64,000 bases of DNA from Rhizobium altiplani (GTDB lineage Bacteria; Pseudomonadota; Alphaproteobacteria; Rhizobiales; Rhizobiaceae). The notes under the pieces were generated by a model. It saw nothing but the letters and a program-made list of their open reading frames with translations. It did not search any database and was not told the DNA's origin. The stretch's first letter is position 1. Each line of letters starts with the position of its first letter. A program made the position numbers and the translations under genes. The DNA lies in assembly GCF_001542405.1 (NCBI RefSeq), contig NZ_LNCD01000083.1, positions 108,897-172,896 on the forward strand, in the 5' to 3' direction. Shown piece after piece: positions 33,454-42,793 of this stretch.

Positions 33454-34893
33454 CTATTTCGTGCCGATCTTGTGACCCGAAACCTCGGCGCCTGCATCCG
33501 GCACCAGCCGCAGGAAGCTCACTGACGATATGATGCCGATTGCGCCGACGACAAGAAACGCCCATCGGAAATCGACGAGCCCCGGCCCCTCGACACCGCG
33601 CAAGGCGACGGAGATGTTGAGCACCGCCGCCGCGATCGCCACGCCGAGCAACATCGAAATCTGCTGCAGCATGCTCGACAGAGTGGAAGCCGAACTGCGT
33701 TGTGCAGAACTGATATCGGCAAAGGCCAGTGTATTCAGTGCCGTGAATTCCATTGAGCGCGAGAGACCCGCGGTCATCAACAGCACGTAGATAACAATAC
33801 GCGGCGTCTCGGGTACGAGAAAGCCGCAGGCGGCAATCGCCGATGCAGCAATCAACCCGTTGAAGAAGAGCACCACGCGAAATCCAAACCTGGCGAGCAG
33901 CGGTGTCGTGACGACCTTCATGCCGAGGTTTCCGAGAAAGTAGACCAGCAGATAGGCACCCGCTTCGATCGAGCTCAATCCGAATCCGAGTTGGAAGAGG
34001 AGCGGCAAGAGGAAGGGCGTCGCGTTGATCGCGAGACGGCTCGCCGTCCCGCCTGAAAGGGTCGCGATCGCAAAGGTTTGCACTTTGAAGGCAGACAGAT
34101 CGAGCAATGGATTGCTGACTCGCCGGAAATGCCGGGTCGCCATGACCGAGAGCACGAGCCCTGCCACCAGCATAAGCAAAATTGGTACCAGCCCGCCATG
34201 CCATTTCACCGAGAACTCAAGTGCTGCCAGCAGGAAGGTCAATCCGCCGCCGCTGAGAACGAAGCCAAGTAAATCCAGCCGCCCGGCATCTTCCTCGCGC
34301 TGTTCCGGCACGAAACGAAGAACCAGCGCCATGCCGAGCACCCCGATCGGCACATTGATGAGGAAGTTCCAATGCCAACTTGCGTAGGTGGTGATGAAGC
34401 TTCCGAGCAGCGGACCGACAACGGGAGCCGTCAGCGCCGGCCAGGTTATCAGCGCGATCGCCTGGACGAGCTCCGATTTGCGGGCATTCTTGAGGACAAT
34501 GATCCGGCCGACCGGCGTCATCAGCGCACTGCTCGCGCCCTGCACCGCGCGGGCGATGACAAACTCCGCAAGCCCATCGGAGAGCCCACAGAAGAGCGAG
34601 GCGATCGTAAAGACGGCGATCGAGGCCATGAAGACGCGCCGTGCGCCGTATCGATCCCCAAGCCATCCCGAAAGCGGAATGAAGGCCGCCATCGTCAGCA
34701 TATAGACCGTGATGCCGATGCTCATGGATATCGGTTGAACGCCAAAACTCGCCGCCATCTGCGGCAATGAAGTGGTGACGATGGTGCCGTCGAGAATCTG
34801 CATGAAAAACGAAACGGCAACGACCAGCGCGACGATCTTTGCCCTGCGGATGCTCTCCACATCGTCTTTCTCAGTCGTCTGCATAGCTGTCAT
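33454..34893 (-). CDS. MFS multidrug exporter, DHA2 (EmrB-like) family
   Basis: A 479-residue transporter with about 14 membrane segments. Family motifs visible are LDGTIVTTSLPQMA in helix 1, GWLGDRYGARRVF (motif A), RAVQGASSALMTPVGR in helix 4 and PLLGSFITTYASWHWNFLIN in helix 5. DHA2 members expel drugs, dyes or other hydrophobic compounds with the proton gradient. No membrane-fusion partner (EmrA) is adjacent, so it would act alone at the inner membrane. The start MTAMQTTEKDD at 34893 is retained; an ATG three codons in is possible. Confidence 0.88.
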   Translation of the reverse strand: MTAMQTTEKDDVESIRRAKIVALVVAVSFFMQILDGTIVTTSLPQMAASFGVQPISMSIGITVYMLTMAAFIPLSGWLGDRYGARRVFMASIAVFTIASLFCGLSDGLAEFVIARAVQGASSALMTPVGRIIVLKNARKSELVQAIALITWPALTAPVVGPLLGSFITTYASWHWNFLINVPIGVLGMALVLRFVPEQREEDAGRLDLLGFVLSGGGLTFLLAALEFSVKWHGGLVPILLMLVAGLVLSVMATRHFRRVSNPLLDLSAFKVQTFAIATLSGGTASRLAINATPFLLPLLFQLGFGLSSIEAGAYLLVYFLGNLGMKVVTTPLLARFGFRVVLFFNGLIAASAIAACGFLVPETPRIVIYVLLMTAGLSRSMEFTALNTLAFADISSAQRSSASTLSSMLQQISMLLGVAIAAAVLNISVALRGVEGPGLVDFRWAFLVVGAIGIISSVSFLRLVPDAGAEVSGHKIGTK

Positions 34894-35072
34894 TGATCTG
34901 CCGATGTGGAATTGGATGCATCCGGAATGGACACAGAAGCGGGATCCGAGGCGTGCCGAACAGCACTACCGCTTGATAGGCCGATCGGCGCAACCCGAAA
35001 AGAGAAAAGTCCTGAGATCTCAGAGGATTTTGTGAGTAGGGGCACCGATCAGCGGCGGTTGCGGCTTGCCCC

Positions 35073-35789
35073 CTACCCGGCTTTTGCACTTCTGGATAAG
35101 GCGTCAATCACCGCCTCGGACTCCGCTGTCCAACCGAAGAGCAGCTCGATTGCGAGCAGCGACGCTTCATGGTTGCTGCGCATTGTGTCAGCCGCGATTA
35201 GTTCTGCCGTACAGTCCCTAAGCACGATGCAACGATAGTCGCGAAAAGTCGCGTCACGGACTGTGGACTCAACGCAGATGCTGGTCGTGGCACCGGTGAA
35301 GATGAGCGTGTTGATCCTCCTGGCGCGAAGGAGGGTATCGAGCGACGTTTCGAAAAATGCACTGTAGCGATGCTTGGAGATCACGGCGTCGCCTGGCTGG
35401 GGCTCGAGTTCCGGGATAATTGCAGTGTTCCAGGTATCGCGCACCAGGATTTGGCTTTGGATGCCGTTTGGGGCTACCACGGCTGCCCCGATATTCAGGC
35501 GCTTGTGCTTGATGCGATGCGGAGCATCTTCGTTACCGGCATCGGAAAGGTCCGCATTATGCTCTTGCCTGGTGTAGACGATGAGCAATGCGTTACGCCG
35601 CGCCGCTTCGAGCAACCGCGAAATCGGCTGAACGAGATGCGCGATGGGCACGACGTCAAGGCCGGCGCGATCAAACATTCCACCACGGCAGCCGAAGTCG
35701 TTCTGCATATCGATGACCATGACGGCAGTCCGGCTAGGATCGAAGCTGACCGCTTCAGGGCGAGCAGGAATGGATAGCTGCATTTCCAT
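35073..35789 (-). CDS. Isochorismatase-family cysteine hydrolase (RutB-like)
   Basis: A 238-residue cysteine hydrolase. The catalytic triad is visible: Asp27 (VIDMQNDF), Lys139 (SKHRYSAF) and Cys172 (TSICVESTVRD). The KHRYSAF and CVESTVRD text is closer to RutB-type ureidoacrylate amidohydrolases than to true isochorismatases, but no other rut genes are here. The substrate is probably an amide or carbamate. I choose ATG 35789 because GGAGG lies seven bases upstream; the annotated frame runs 76 codons further but those are not family-like. Confidence 0.85.
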   Translation of the reverse strand: MEMQLSIPARPEAVSFDPSRTAVMVIDMQNDFGCRGGMFDRAGLDVVPIAHLVQPISRLLEAARRNALLIVYTRQEHNADLSDAGNEDAPHRIKHKRLNIGAAVVAPNGIQSQILVRDTWNTAIIPELEPQPGDAVISKHRYSAFFETSLDTLLRARRINTLIFTGATTSICVESTVRDATFRDYRCIVLRDCTAELIAADTMRSNHEASLLAIELLFGWTAESEAVIDALSRSAKAG

Positions 35790-36122
35790 TCCCATCCCTC
35801 CCAAATCGAGTAGCGTGGTGCTCGAGCGGCCCACAACAATAACACGCTGGAGTCTGCCTGCATCGACTACGGCAAGTCCAAACCCTCGGGAATAGAGCCG
35901 GCGACCATAACCGCATAAAGGCAGGCTTTGATCCACCGCAACGCCACCTGACAAAGAACTCGTTATACGCGAATCCTGAAACAGAAACAATTTGACACTT
36001 GCATCTTCTGCGGCCACCCTGCCGCAGCAGAGGGGTACTCAGTGCCGGCGCAGGGCAATTGCGACGCCCTGACACACCGTCCCGCTTTTGTACTCTCTTG
36101 ATCGGCCTCGGAGCACAATTCG
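35790..36122. other. Divergent intergenic region before acetate kinase
   Basis: About 330 bases between the cysteine hydrolase and acetate kinase, which are transcribed away from each other. A TTGACA hexamer at 35992-35997 could be a plus-strand -35 element, but no good -10 follows at the right distance. No operator or small gene is convincing. Confidence 0.4.
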
Positions 36123-37235
36123 ATGATCGACACGCTGCTTGTTCTCAACACCGGTTCATCGAGCCTGAAGTTTCAGATCTTCGCGGAACGGGACCTAAAC
36201 GTGCTGATGAGCGGCAAGGTCACCGGTATTGGTGACACGCCTGAGATGCGTGCGAAGCTTCCCAATGGTGAGGAGACGCGAAGTACCCTGCCCGCGAGCA
36301 CTGATCACAATCTAGCACTCCGCGCGGTGACCGAGCTCATAGGCGGGCATGATCACGGCTGGCGCACAACAGCCGTTGCCCATCGCGTCGTCCATGGTGG
36401 ACAGACCTTCCGAGAGCCCGTCATTGTCACGCCGGATGTGATGCGCCGCCTCGAGGCGCTGATCCCGTTAGCGCCGCTTCACCAACCCCACAATCTCGCC
36501 GGTATCACCGCTTCGGCGAGAATCGCGAGCGGAGCGCCCGATATTGCCTGCTTCGACACAGCCTTTCACGCAGGCCACGACGAGTTGACCAGCAGCTTCG
36601 CACTACCGCAGGAGATGCGCGACAAAGGCATGCGCCGCTATGGCTTCCATGGGCTTTCCTATGATTGGATTTCTCAGGTGCTGTCCAAGGACTATCCGGA
36701 CCTCCGTGCCGGCCGTGTCGTTGTTGGCCACCTCGGCAATGGCGCCAGCCTCTGTGCGTTGAAGAACGGCGTCAGCGTCGATACGACGATGAGCATGACC
36801 GCGCTCGACGGCATTCCTATGGGAACCCGCAGCGGCTCAATCGATCCGGGCGCCATTCTCTACATGATCCACGACCTGGAGCTTGGCGTCGAAGCGGTCC
36901 AGGATATCCTCTATGAGTGTTCGGGCCTGAAAGGCTTGTCCGGCATCAGCAACGACGTCGAGGCATTGCTTCAAAGCGACGATCCCAAAGCCGCCTTTGC
37001 GCTCGAGTATTTTGCCCGCAAAACGGCTCAGCATATCGCGATGATGGCCGTCTCCCTAGGCGGCATCGATGCGCTTGTCTTTACGGGCGGGATTGGCGAG
37101 CACGCCGCCCCTGTCCGCGAGGCAATCCTGCGAAGGCTGCGCTTCCTGGGTGATTTCAAAACGCTAGTGATCCCGACCAACGAAGAACGACTGATGGCAA
37201 CACAAGCGAAAAAGCTTCTCCGTACGGTAGCCTGA
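36123..37235 (+). CDS. ackA: Acetate kinase
   Basis: A 370-residue acetate kinase interconverting acetate plus ATP and acetyl phosphate plus ADP. The N-terminal signature LVLNTGSSSLKFQIF is complete. DTAFHAGHD, RRYGFHGLSYDW (with the catalytic-site histidine), GHLGNGASLCAL, MGTRSGSIDPG and FTGGIGEHAAPVRE are all present. GGAGC lies eight bases before ATG 36123. Neither phosphotransacetylase nor phosphoketolase is next to it in the window. The adjacent CBS-BON gene converges on it with a ten-base gap; such pairs occur with low-oxygen regulons in rhizobia. Confidence 0.95.
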   Translation: MIDTLLVLNTGSSSLKFQIFAERDLNVLMSGKVTGIGDTPEMRAKLPNGEETRSTLPASTDHNLALRAVTELIGGHDHGWRTTAVAHRVVHGGQTFREPVIVTPDVMRRLEALIPLAPLHQPHNLAGITASARIASGAPDIACFDTAFHAGHDELTSSFALPQEMRDKGMRRYGFHGLSYDWISQVLSKDYPDLRAGRVVVGHLGNGASLCALKNGVSVDTTMSMTALDGIPMGTRSGSIDPGAILYMIHDLELGVEAVQDILYECSGLKGLSGISNDVEALLQSDDPKAAFALEYFARKTAQHIAMMAVSLGGIDALVFTGGIGEHAAPVREAILRRLRFLGDFKTLVIPTNEERLMATQAKKLLRTVA

Positions 37236-37245
37236 GGATCTCCGA

Positions 37246-37902
37246 TCAGGCAACACCGAGCTTGTCGATGAAGCCGCGGACGCCTTTGACGTTCTCTACC
37301 AGGACACGGATGGCGCGCCGCTCCAGTTCGCTCGATACGGTCCCTTCAAGCACCGCTCTGGAATCCTGAACCGATACCTTGATCGCATCGGTGTCGAGAC
37401 CAAGGTCACCCTGCAGTCGCGCGCGGATGGCGCGGGCGAGAGCATCGTCACCACTTGCCGTTCTCTCGGCCGGCGCCGCAACGATTGCTTTGAGGAGATC
37501 GATACGGCTGACGATACCGAGAAGGCGCTTGTCGCTGACGACGGGCACCCGCTTGATCTTGTGCTGGAACATCGCCTCGGCGATCGCCGCAACCGGCGTA
37601 TCCGGCGTCACGCTGATCACGCTTGCGGACATGACATCCGATACCCGCCAGCTGCGGCTTCGGATATAGTCGTCGAGGTCGACGAGTGACGTCTCATCCG
37701 GCTTGCCGGCCGATCTGCCGCCACCGAACTCGATGCGCCGGAGGAGGTCTCCTTCTGTCAGCAGGCCACAAACATTGCCATCGTTGTCGATAACAGGCAG
37801 GCCGCTGATATTCTTGGCAACCATCAGGTCTATTGCCTGATGGATGCTGCTATCGGCGCTGATCGTTGTGATGTCGGTGTTCATGATGTCTTGAGCAAAC
37901 AT
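37246..37902 (-). CDS. CBS-CBS-BON domain protein
   Basis: A 218-residue protein with two CBS domains (about 1-62, with IMNTDITTISADSSIHQA and GLLTEGDLLRR; and about 88-145, with VSDVMSASVISVTPDT and GIVSRIDLLKA) and a C-terminal BON domain (about 155-216, with ALARAIRARL and VLEGTVSSELERRA). CBS pairs bind adenosine nucleotides, and BON domains often contact membranes or phospholipids. No signal peptide is seen. It is probably an energy-state sensor, but the partner is unknown. The start at 37902 has only a weak ribosome site. Confidence 0.92.
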   Translation of the reverse strand: MFAQDIMNTDITTISADSSIHQAIDLMVAKNISGLPVIDNDGNVCGLLTEGDLLRRIEFGGGRSAGKPDETSLVDLDDYIRSRSWRVSDVMSASVISVTPDTPVAAIAEAMFQHKIKRVPVVSDKRLLGIVSRIDLLKAIVAAPAERTASGDDALARAIRARLQGDLGLDTDAIKVSVQDSRAVLEGTVSSELERRAIRVLVENVKGVRGFIDKLGVA

Positions 37903-38143
37903 GCTAATCCCATTGCACTCTTGAGGAAGTCAAATGGTTCCGACGTGACGCTGCGCGAACCGCGCATGCATCCGATGCTGAAAATATTGCGCAAATCCAC
38001 TCCCAAGTCGATCAGGGATTGCGATCTAATTTGACCGGATATGCGAAGGCACCGCGCCGACGGAACGGAAGCAGGGTCCTCGCCATCGGCCAATCACCGG
38101 CGGGAATGTCCGGCACCTACTACAGGGGCCGCCAGAGGGTAGC

Positions 38144-39298
38144 TCAGCCGAGAATGTTCCTGATGGCGCGCATGAAGACCCGCGATCCGGTCGCGATCAG
38201 CTCATCGGGAAAATCGTAGTCGGGGTTGTGCAGTCGCGGATGATCTTCACCCGCCCCGAGAAAGAACATCGCTGCGGGCGCCACAGTCCGGAACAGACCG
38301 AAGTCTTCAGAAGCTTTCATTGGCAGCAGGCTACTGGCATCGTCATGGCTGACGCCCTCGTCATCCAGGGCACGCCGCAGCTCCTTGACCGCTTCGGCGG
38401 AATTGTAGCACTGGCGGAACACGTCCTCGTAGCTAATCTCCACTTGCAATTGCCCGGCCTTCGCCTGGGTCTGCACCAGTTCCTCGGCGCGGGAAACCAA
38501 CGCGGCCATCGCTTCATCGGTCAGCGTCCGCAGGGTCGCCCAGATCTGCGCTTCGCCGGGACTGATCCCAAACGCCGGCTCCCCGAGCCGCGCATGTGTG
38601 ACCGTAACCAGCGAGTAGTCCGGCCCAAGCGGCCCATTGTTGCCCAACGCCGTCAGATCACCGAGCAACCGCGCCAGCACGAAAGTCGGCGCAATGCCCT
38701 GCTCCGGATAAGAGGCGTGCGATGTCTTACCCTTTAGAATGATCTTCATTCCGCGCGATGCGCAATTGACCGGCCCCTCCTTGAGAAGGACGTGTCCGAG
38801 CCGGATACCCGGGAAGTTATGAAGCGAGAGCGATAGATCCTGCGTCAGCGTCGCAAACTTCGGATCGGCAAGCACGGCCGCTGCCCCTGCACCGTTCTCC
38901 TCGGCCGGCTGGAACATCAGGATAACCCGCCCCTTCGCAGGCCGCTCGTGCCCAAGACCCTTCGCGAGTGCCATCAGGATCGCCATGTGACCGTCATGGC
39001 CGCAAAGGTGGCCCTTGCCCGGCACCGTCGAACGGTGCGCGACATCGGAGATTTCCTCGATCGGCAGGCCATCCAGTTCCGCACGGATCATGATCGTCGG
39101 ACCTGATGCCACTCCTTCATAGACGGCCGCGAGGCCATGGCCGCCGATGCCGGCAACGATGCGATCTGGCCTCGTCCGGCCGAGTTCCTCTGTAACGCGG
39201 GATGCGGTTTCCGCCTCCTCACCCGAGACTTCCGGATTGCGATGAAGTTCCCGTCGAAACGCTTTGATTTCGCTTAGTTCTCCATCAGTCAAAAACAT
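38144..39298 (-). CDS. M20-family amidohydrolase (hippurate/N-acyl amino acid type)
   Basis: A 384-residue metallo-amidohydrolase. Metal and catalytic motifs are visible: RRELHRNPEVSGEE at the start, CGHDGHMAILMALAKGL with the first ligands, and FQPAEENGAGA with the glutamate pair. The lid domain has KTSHASYPEQGIAP. A C-terminal histidine lies in PRLHNPDYDF. Such enzymes deacylate amino acids or related amides. ATG 39298 is used because MFLTDGELSEIK starts the family-like sequence. It is divergent from an IclR regulator, which likely controls it. Confidence 0.92.
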   Translation of the reverse strand: MFLTDGELSEIKAFRRELHRNPEVSGEEAETASRVTEELGRTRPDRIVAGIGGHGLAAVYEGVASGPTIMIRAELDGLPIEEISDVAHRSTVPGKGHLCGHDGHMAILMALAKGLGHERPAKGRVILMFQPAEENGAGAAAVLADPKFATLTQDLSLSLHNFPGIRLGHVLLKEGPVNCASRGMKIILKGKTSHASYPEQGIAPTFVLARLLGDLTALGNNGPLGPDYSLVTVTHARLGEPAFGISPGEAQIWATLRTLTDEAMAALVSRAEELVQTQAKAGQLQVEISYEDVFRQCYNSAEAVKELRRALDDEGVSHDDASSLLPMKASEDFGLFRTVAPAAMFFLGAGEDHPRLHNPDYDFPDELIATGSRVFMRAIRNILG

Positions 39299-39440
39299 CA
39301 CCAGAATCCTCGGAACACGAACAGCCTCACCCCAAGAGCGCAAGCCTAACCTGCCTGTTTTCCATAGTCGATGAAGAAGTTCACTACTAAGGTCCGCCAC
39401 GCGCTGCGGATCGGCAGTTCGCGCCGGCAGCACCTACCCA

Positions 39441-39463
39441 TATATGAGGTTCCTTTTCATATA
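39441..39463. promoter_or_regulatory. Perfect palindrome between amidohydrolase and IclR genes
   Basis: TATATGA (39441-39447) and TCATATA (39457-39463) form a perfect inverted repeat with a 9-base centre. A related sequence, TGTATATGTA, lies at 39522-39531, close to the IclR start. Both would suit IclR binding in this divergent promoter region. Confidence 0.5.
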
Positions 39464-39555
39464 CAGCCGACGCTACCGACCGAACCGAGCCGCACGCTGC
39501 GCTTTTCGGCAGCTACGCATTTGTATATGTAAGGTGGCATTCACAGGAGAAATTG

Positions 39556-40341
39556 ATGGAAGCAGATGACGCTGATCGGTACCGCGCTCCGGCGCTGGAC
39601 AAGGGGCTCGATATCCTCGAGCTTTTGGCCAGCGTCGAGGAAGGGCTGACCCAGGCGGAGATCGCCAAGCGTCTCGATCGTAGCCCCAACGAATTCTATC
39701 GCATGCTCGATCGCCTCGTCCGCCGCGGCTACGTGACGAAGCTGGAGGGTGACCGGTTTACACTGACACTCAAGCTATTCGGGCTGGCCCAGTTGCACGC
39801 GCCAACACGCCGGCTGGCGTCTTTCGCCATGCCATTGATGCGTGAACTAGCGCAGAAGACCAAACAGGCGAACCACCTGGTCGTCTTTGACCGCGGTTCG
39901 GCGGTGGTGATCGCGCAGCACGAGGCGCCGGATTACTGGGGTCTCTCGATCCGCATCGGGTCGCACATCAGTCTCTTCGACACCGGCTCCGGCCACGTGC
40001 TTCTTGCGTTCCGAAGCGATGAAGAGCGGCAGATGATGATCGCGGAACACGTGCGCAGCCGCGCGGAAGTGAATCTCGGACCGGAATTTTACGAGCGCCT
40101 CGCCCAGATCCGCGAACGCGGTTACGAAATGATGGCGAGCGCCCAGACGGCAGGCGTCAATAACCTTTCCGCTCCTATCCTTGGGCCGGACGGACGCTGC
40201 ATTGCGGCCCTCACCTGCCCCTATATCGCGCTGGTCAATGCCTCGGCAGCGCCCGATATCAGCCAGACGATCATCATGGTGATGAAGACCGCCAACGAGC
40301 TTTCGCTGCTCGCCGGTTCTGACGTCGGAATGCCGACATGA
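39556..40341 (+). CDS. IclR-family transcriptional regulator
   Basis: A 261-residue regulator. Residues about 12-75 are the IclR winged helix (KGLDILELLASVEEGLTQAEIAKRL ... NEFYRMLDRLVRRGYV; text split for length). The effector domain follows, with FDTGSGHVLLAF near the middle and SAPILGPDGRCIAALTCP at the end, both family hallmarks. AGGAG precedes ATG 39556 with an 8-base spacer. The product probably represses or activates the divergent amidohydrolase gene. The final codon overlaps a short ORF (ATGA at 40338-40341). Confidence 0.93.
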   Translation: MEADDADRYRAPALDKGLDILELLASVEEGLTQAEIAKRLDRSPNEFYRMLDRLVRRGYVTKLEGDRFTLTLKLFGLAQLHAPTRRLASFAMPLMRELAQKTKQANHLVVFDRGSAVVIAQHEAPDYWGLSIRIGSHISLFDTGSGHVLLAFRSDEERQMMIAEHVRSRAEVNLGPEFYERLAQIRERGYEMMASAQTAGVNNLSAPILGPDGRCIAALTCPYIALVNASAAPDISQTIIMVMKTANELSLLAGSDVGMPT

Positions 40342-40484
40342 CCTGGCAGCACGCCGACACATATTCTCACCTGCGGGCCAGTGCCGAGGAAGCCGGGATC
40401 ACAACCGCGTTTAATGCCGATCCCCGCAAAGCCTTAAGGTCATTGTCAGCTAGCGATCTCATTAGAAATCCTGGCGACGGATAG
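40338..40484 (+). CDS. Possible 48-residue ORF coupled to the IclR gene
   Basis: An ORF whose ATG at 40338 overlaps the IclR stop as ATGA and which ends at TAG 40484. The product starts MTWQHADTYSHLRASAEEAG and is otherwise unremarkable. The overlap suggests either a real small coupled gene or the truncated N-terminus of a longer enzyme lost by deletion. No family is assigned with confidence. Confidence 0.35.
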   Translation: MTWQHADTYSHLRASAEEAGITTAFNADPRKALRSLSASDLIRNPGDG

Positions 40485-40542
40485 ACGCCGTCATGGCCAT
40501 GGAGGATGCCGCCGGAAGGCAGGCATTCAAGGGAGATAGCGT

Positions 40543-40902
40543 GTGAACGTATTGCTGGTCGAGGACAACGTCCTTTTGGGAGACGCCGTGCGCGATCACA
40601 TCGCGGCCGACGGTCATTCGGTCGATTGGTGCCTCAATCTCGCGGAAGCAACCCAAGCGGCCGAAACCGGCAAATACGGCGTCATCCTGCTCGACCTGCG
40701 CTTGCCCGATGGTAATGGCTTAACCCTATTGAAGGCGCTTAGACGACAAGCGAACTCCGTCCCCGTCATCATTCTGACGGCGCACGACCAGACTTCGGAT
40801 CAGATCGAGGGCCTGCGAAGCGGCGCGGACGATTTCCTGGTGAAGCCCTTCGGGCTCTCCGAGCTTTCAGAGCTGATGAAAGCGGCAAACCACAAGCACT
40901 GA
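40543..40902 (+). CDS. Receiver-only OmpR-type response regulator (truncated)
   Basis: A 119-residue single receiver domain. It has the acidic pair (LLVEDN), phospho-acceptor Asp in ILLDLRLPDGNG, the Thr in IILTAHD and Lys in FLVKPF. The sequence is that of an OmpR/PhoB-family receiver, but it stops right after alpha-5 (LSELSELMKAANHKH) and no DNA-binding domain is encoded in any downstream frame. The GTG start at 40543 has GGGAG eight bases upstream. It faces the end of eptA. PmrA-type regulators often adjoin eptA, so this may be the remnant of one or a stand-alone receiver. Confidence 0.85.
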   Translation: MNVLLVEDNVLLGDAVRDHIAADGHSVDWCLNLAEATQAAETGKYGVILLDLRLPDGNGLTLLKALRRQANSVPVIILTAHDQTSDQIEGLRSGADDFLVKPFGLSELSELMKAANHKH

Positions 40903-40981
40903 GACCTGGATTGGCATCCCGAGGCAATCGATACAACGATAGAGCCTAATCCGGCTGTTGCGTTGCAGCAGCCTCGCTGTC

Positions 40982-42646
40982 TCATCGCTGAAGGCTTGCG
41001 AGTTTATCCGCCTGTCGGCGGCATCCGGCGAAAACATCCAGATTCGGATCGTAGGCCTTGGTCGCCACGTCCATGAGCCCGAGCACACTGTGGAAGAAGT
41101 TGTCGTGCGAACGGTCCCTGTCTGCCTGCTTAGCCATGCAACTCATATCGAAGCCGGCCCCCTTCGCGAGATCGTCACTGACCCACGCCAGGAACGGCAC
41201 GTGCGTCTGCTGCGACGGCGCTACGATATAGGGCGCGCCATGCAGGTAGATTCCGTTTTCGCCAAGCGATTCACCGTGATCCGACACGTAGATCGCTGCA
41301 CCGGCAACCTTGTCGGAATGCTGCTTGAGCTTATCGATGACCGTCGAGACAATGTGGTCCGTGTAGAGGATCGTATTGTCATAGGCGTTGGTAATCTCTT
41401 CGGCCGTGCAGCTGCCGAAATCATTCGCCCGGCAATCAGGAACGAAACGTCGGTATTCATCGGGATAACGAGCGAAGTAGGCTGGCCCATGGCTTCCGAG
41501 CTGGTGCAAGACCAGCACGCTGTCACCCTTTACGTGGTCGAGCCAATCGTCGACCTTGTCGAGAAGGATAGCGTCGAGGCACTCACCATCCTTGCAAAAA
41601 CGTGGATCGGCCGACTCCGGCAAGAACGTGAACGGGACCCGGTCGGTGACATGATAGCTGCCGGTGTCATTATCCAGCCAGGATACGTCCACCTTGGCAT
41701 GGCTCAGCACATCGAGGAGGTTCTCGGTCGCAAGGCCCTTCCGATGCGTATAGGCTGTTCGCGGATAGACCGAAAACATGCACGGGATAGAAATTGCCGT
41801 CGCTGTGCCGCAGCTGGTCGTTTTCGGAAAATAGACAACGTTCCGCTTTTCGAGCTCCGGATTGGTTTTCCGCGCATAACCGCCAAGCGAGAAGTCATCG
41901 GCACGCGCTGTCTCGCCCGCAACGATGATCGTTACGCGCGGCTTGTTAAGGCCGGCAGTGTTCACCCGATGCGCATCCGTACCGAGCGGCTCGGCGACGA
42001 CATGCGCATCCTGCTCGGACGAAACCGCAAAGCGAATGGTGCTGGTGATCGGTACGAATGGGTTCAGCCGGTCGAGGATGTCTCTGTGGGCGCGCCCGAC
42101 GCCCGCAAAGGCACGGTAGTCGCCGAATCCGACCAAGACGAAGACAGCCAGGCAAGCCACGATCACGCCGGTATTATGAGCAAGTTTGGACAGCACCGGG
42201 CGATGCCGGATGCGTACCCAGAGGATGACGAGTGACGGAAGTATACCAGTGAGCATCAAATAAAGGGCAAAACGCGTCGTTATCAGATGCCCTGCCTCCG
42301 CGCCCGTCGACACCGCCGCGTTGCGGATCATTTCCTTGTCCACGACCACGCCGAACTGATCGGTAAACCAGGAGCCGGCGGCTGCCGCGAGAACGAAGAA
42401 GATCAAAAAAGGCTTGGTGACATATTTGGCGGAGAAGGCCGTGATGATTGCCATGCTCACAGCCGAAATGCCGACGACAAAGAGCACGAACGAGAGATGA
42501 TCGGCCGCAAAATAGCTATAGGCCGTGCTCCAGAACGATCTGTTTGTCACAAGAAGCAGGTAGAGAGTCGTAGCAAGGCAAAGCGTCACGCTACCGATTG
42601 CGGGCCGCCGCTCGATCAGGCGGACCTTGGTGGCATTATCTTCCAA
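40982..42646 (-). CDS. eptA: EptA-family lipid A phosphoethanolamine transferase
   Basis: A 554-residue inner-membrane enzyme with five membrane helices in the first 175 residues and a periplasmic alkaline-phosphatase-like domain. Metal and nucleophile motifs are GETARAD (Glu245) and TSCGTATA (Thr281 as nucleophile), with SDHGESLGENG further on. It adds phosphoethanolamine to lipid A or core, raising resistance to cationic peptides. The start is TTG 42646 with GGAG eight bases upstream. It is followed at its 3' end by the receiver-only regulator gene and lies downstream of a phosphatase gene on the same strand. Confidence 0.9.
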   Translation of the reverse strand: MEDNATKVRLIERRPAIGSVTLCLATTLYLLLVTNRSFWSTAYSYFAADHLSFVLFVVGISAVSMAIITAFSAKYVTKPFLIFFVLAAAAGSWFTDQFGVVVDKEMIRNAAVSTGAEAGHLITTRFALYLMLTGILPSLVILWVRIRHRPVLSKLAHNTGVIVACLAVFVLVGFGDYRAFAGVGRAHRDILDRLNPFVPITSTIRFAVSSEQDAHVVAEPLGTDAHRVNTAGLNKPRVTIIVAGETARADDFSLGGYARKTNPELEKRNVVYFPKTTSCGTATAISIPCMFSVYPRTAYTHRKGLATENLLDVLSHAKVDVSWLDNDTGSYHVTDRVPFTFLPESADPRFCKDGECLDAILLDKVDDWLDHVKGDSVLVLHQLGSHGPAYFARYPDEYRRFVPDCRANDFGSCTAEEITNAYDNTILYTDHIVSTVIDKLKQHSDKVAGAAIYVSDHGESLGENGIYLHGAPYIVAPSQQTHVPFLAWVSDDLAKGAGFDMSCMAKQADRDRSHDNFFHSVLGLMDVATKAYDPNLDVFAGCRRQADKLASLQR

Positions 42647-42793
42647 TTGGTCGTCTCCGCGTCCAGATTTTGGCGTCGACGGAACCAGGATCGAATCATC
42701 TGTAGTTGATGGCCGTCGAAGAATATTCGCCAGCCATGACCGGGTTTTCTGACAGTCACCTGAATAACCTTGGGAAGCGCTTCGGCCGTTCGG

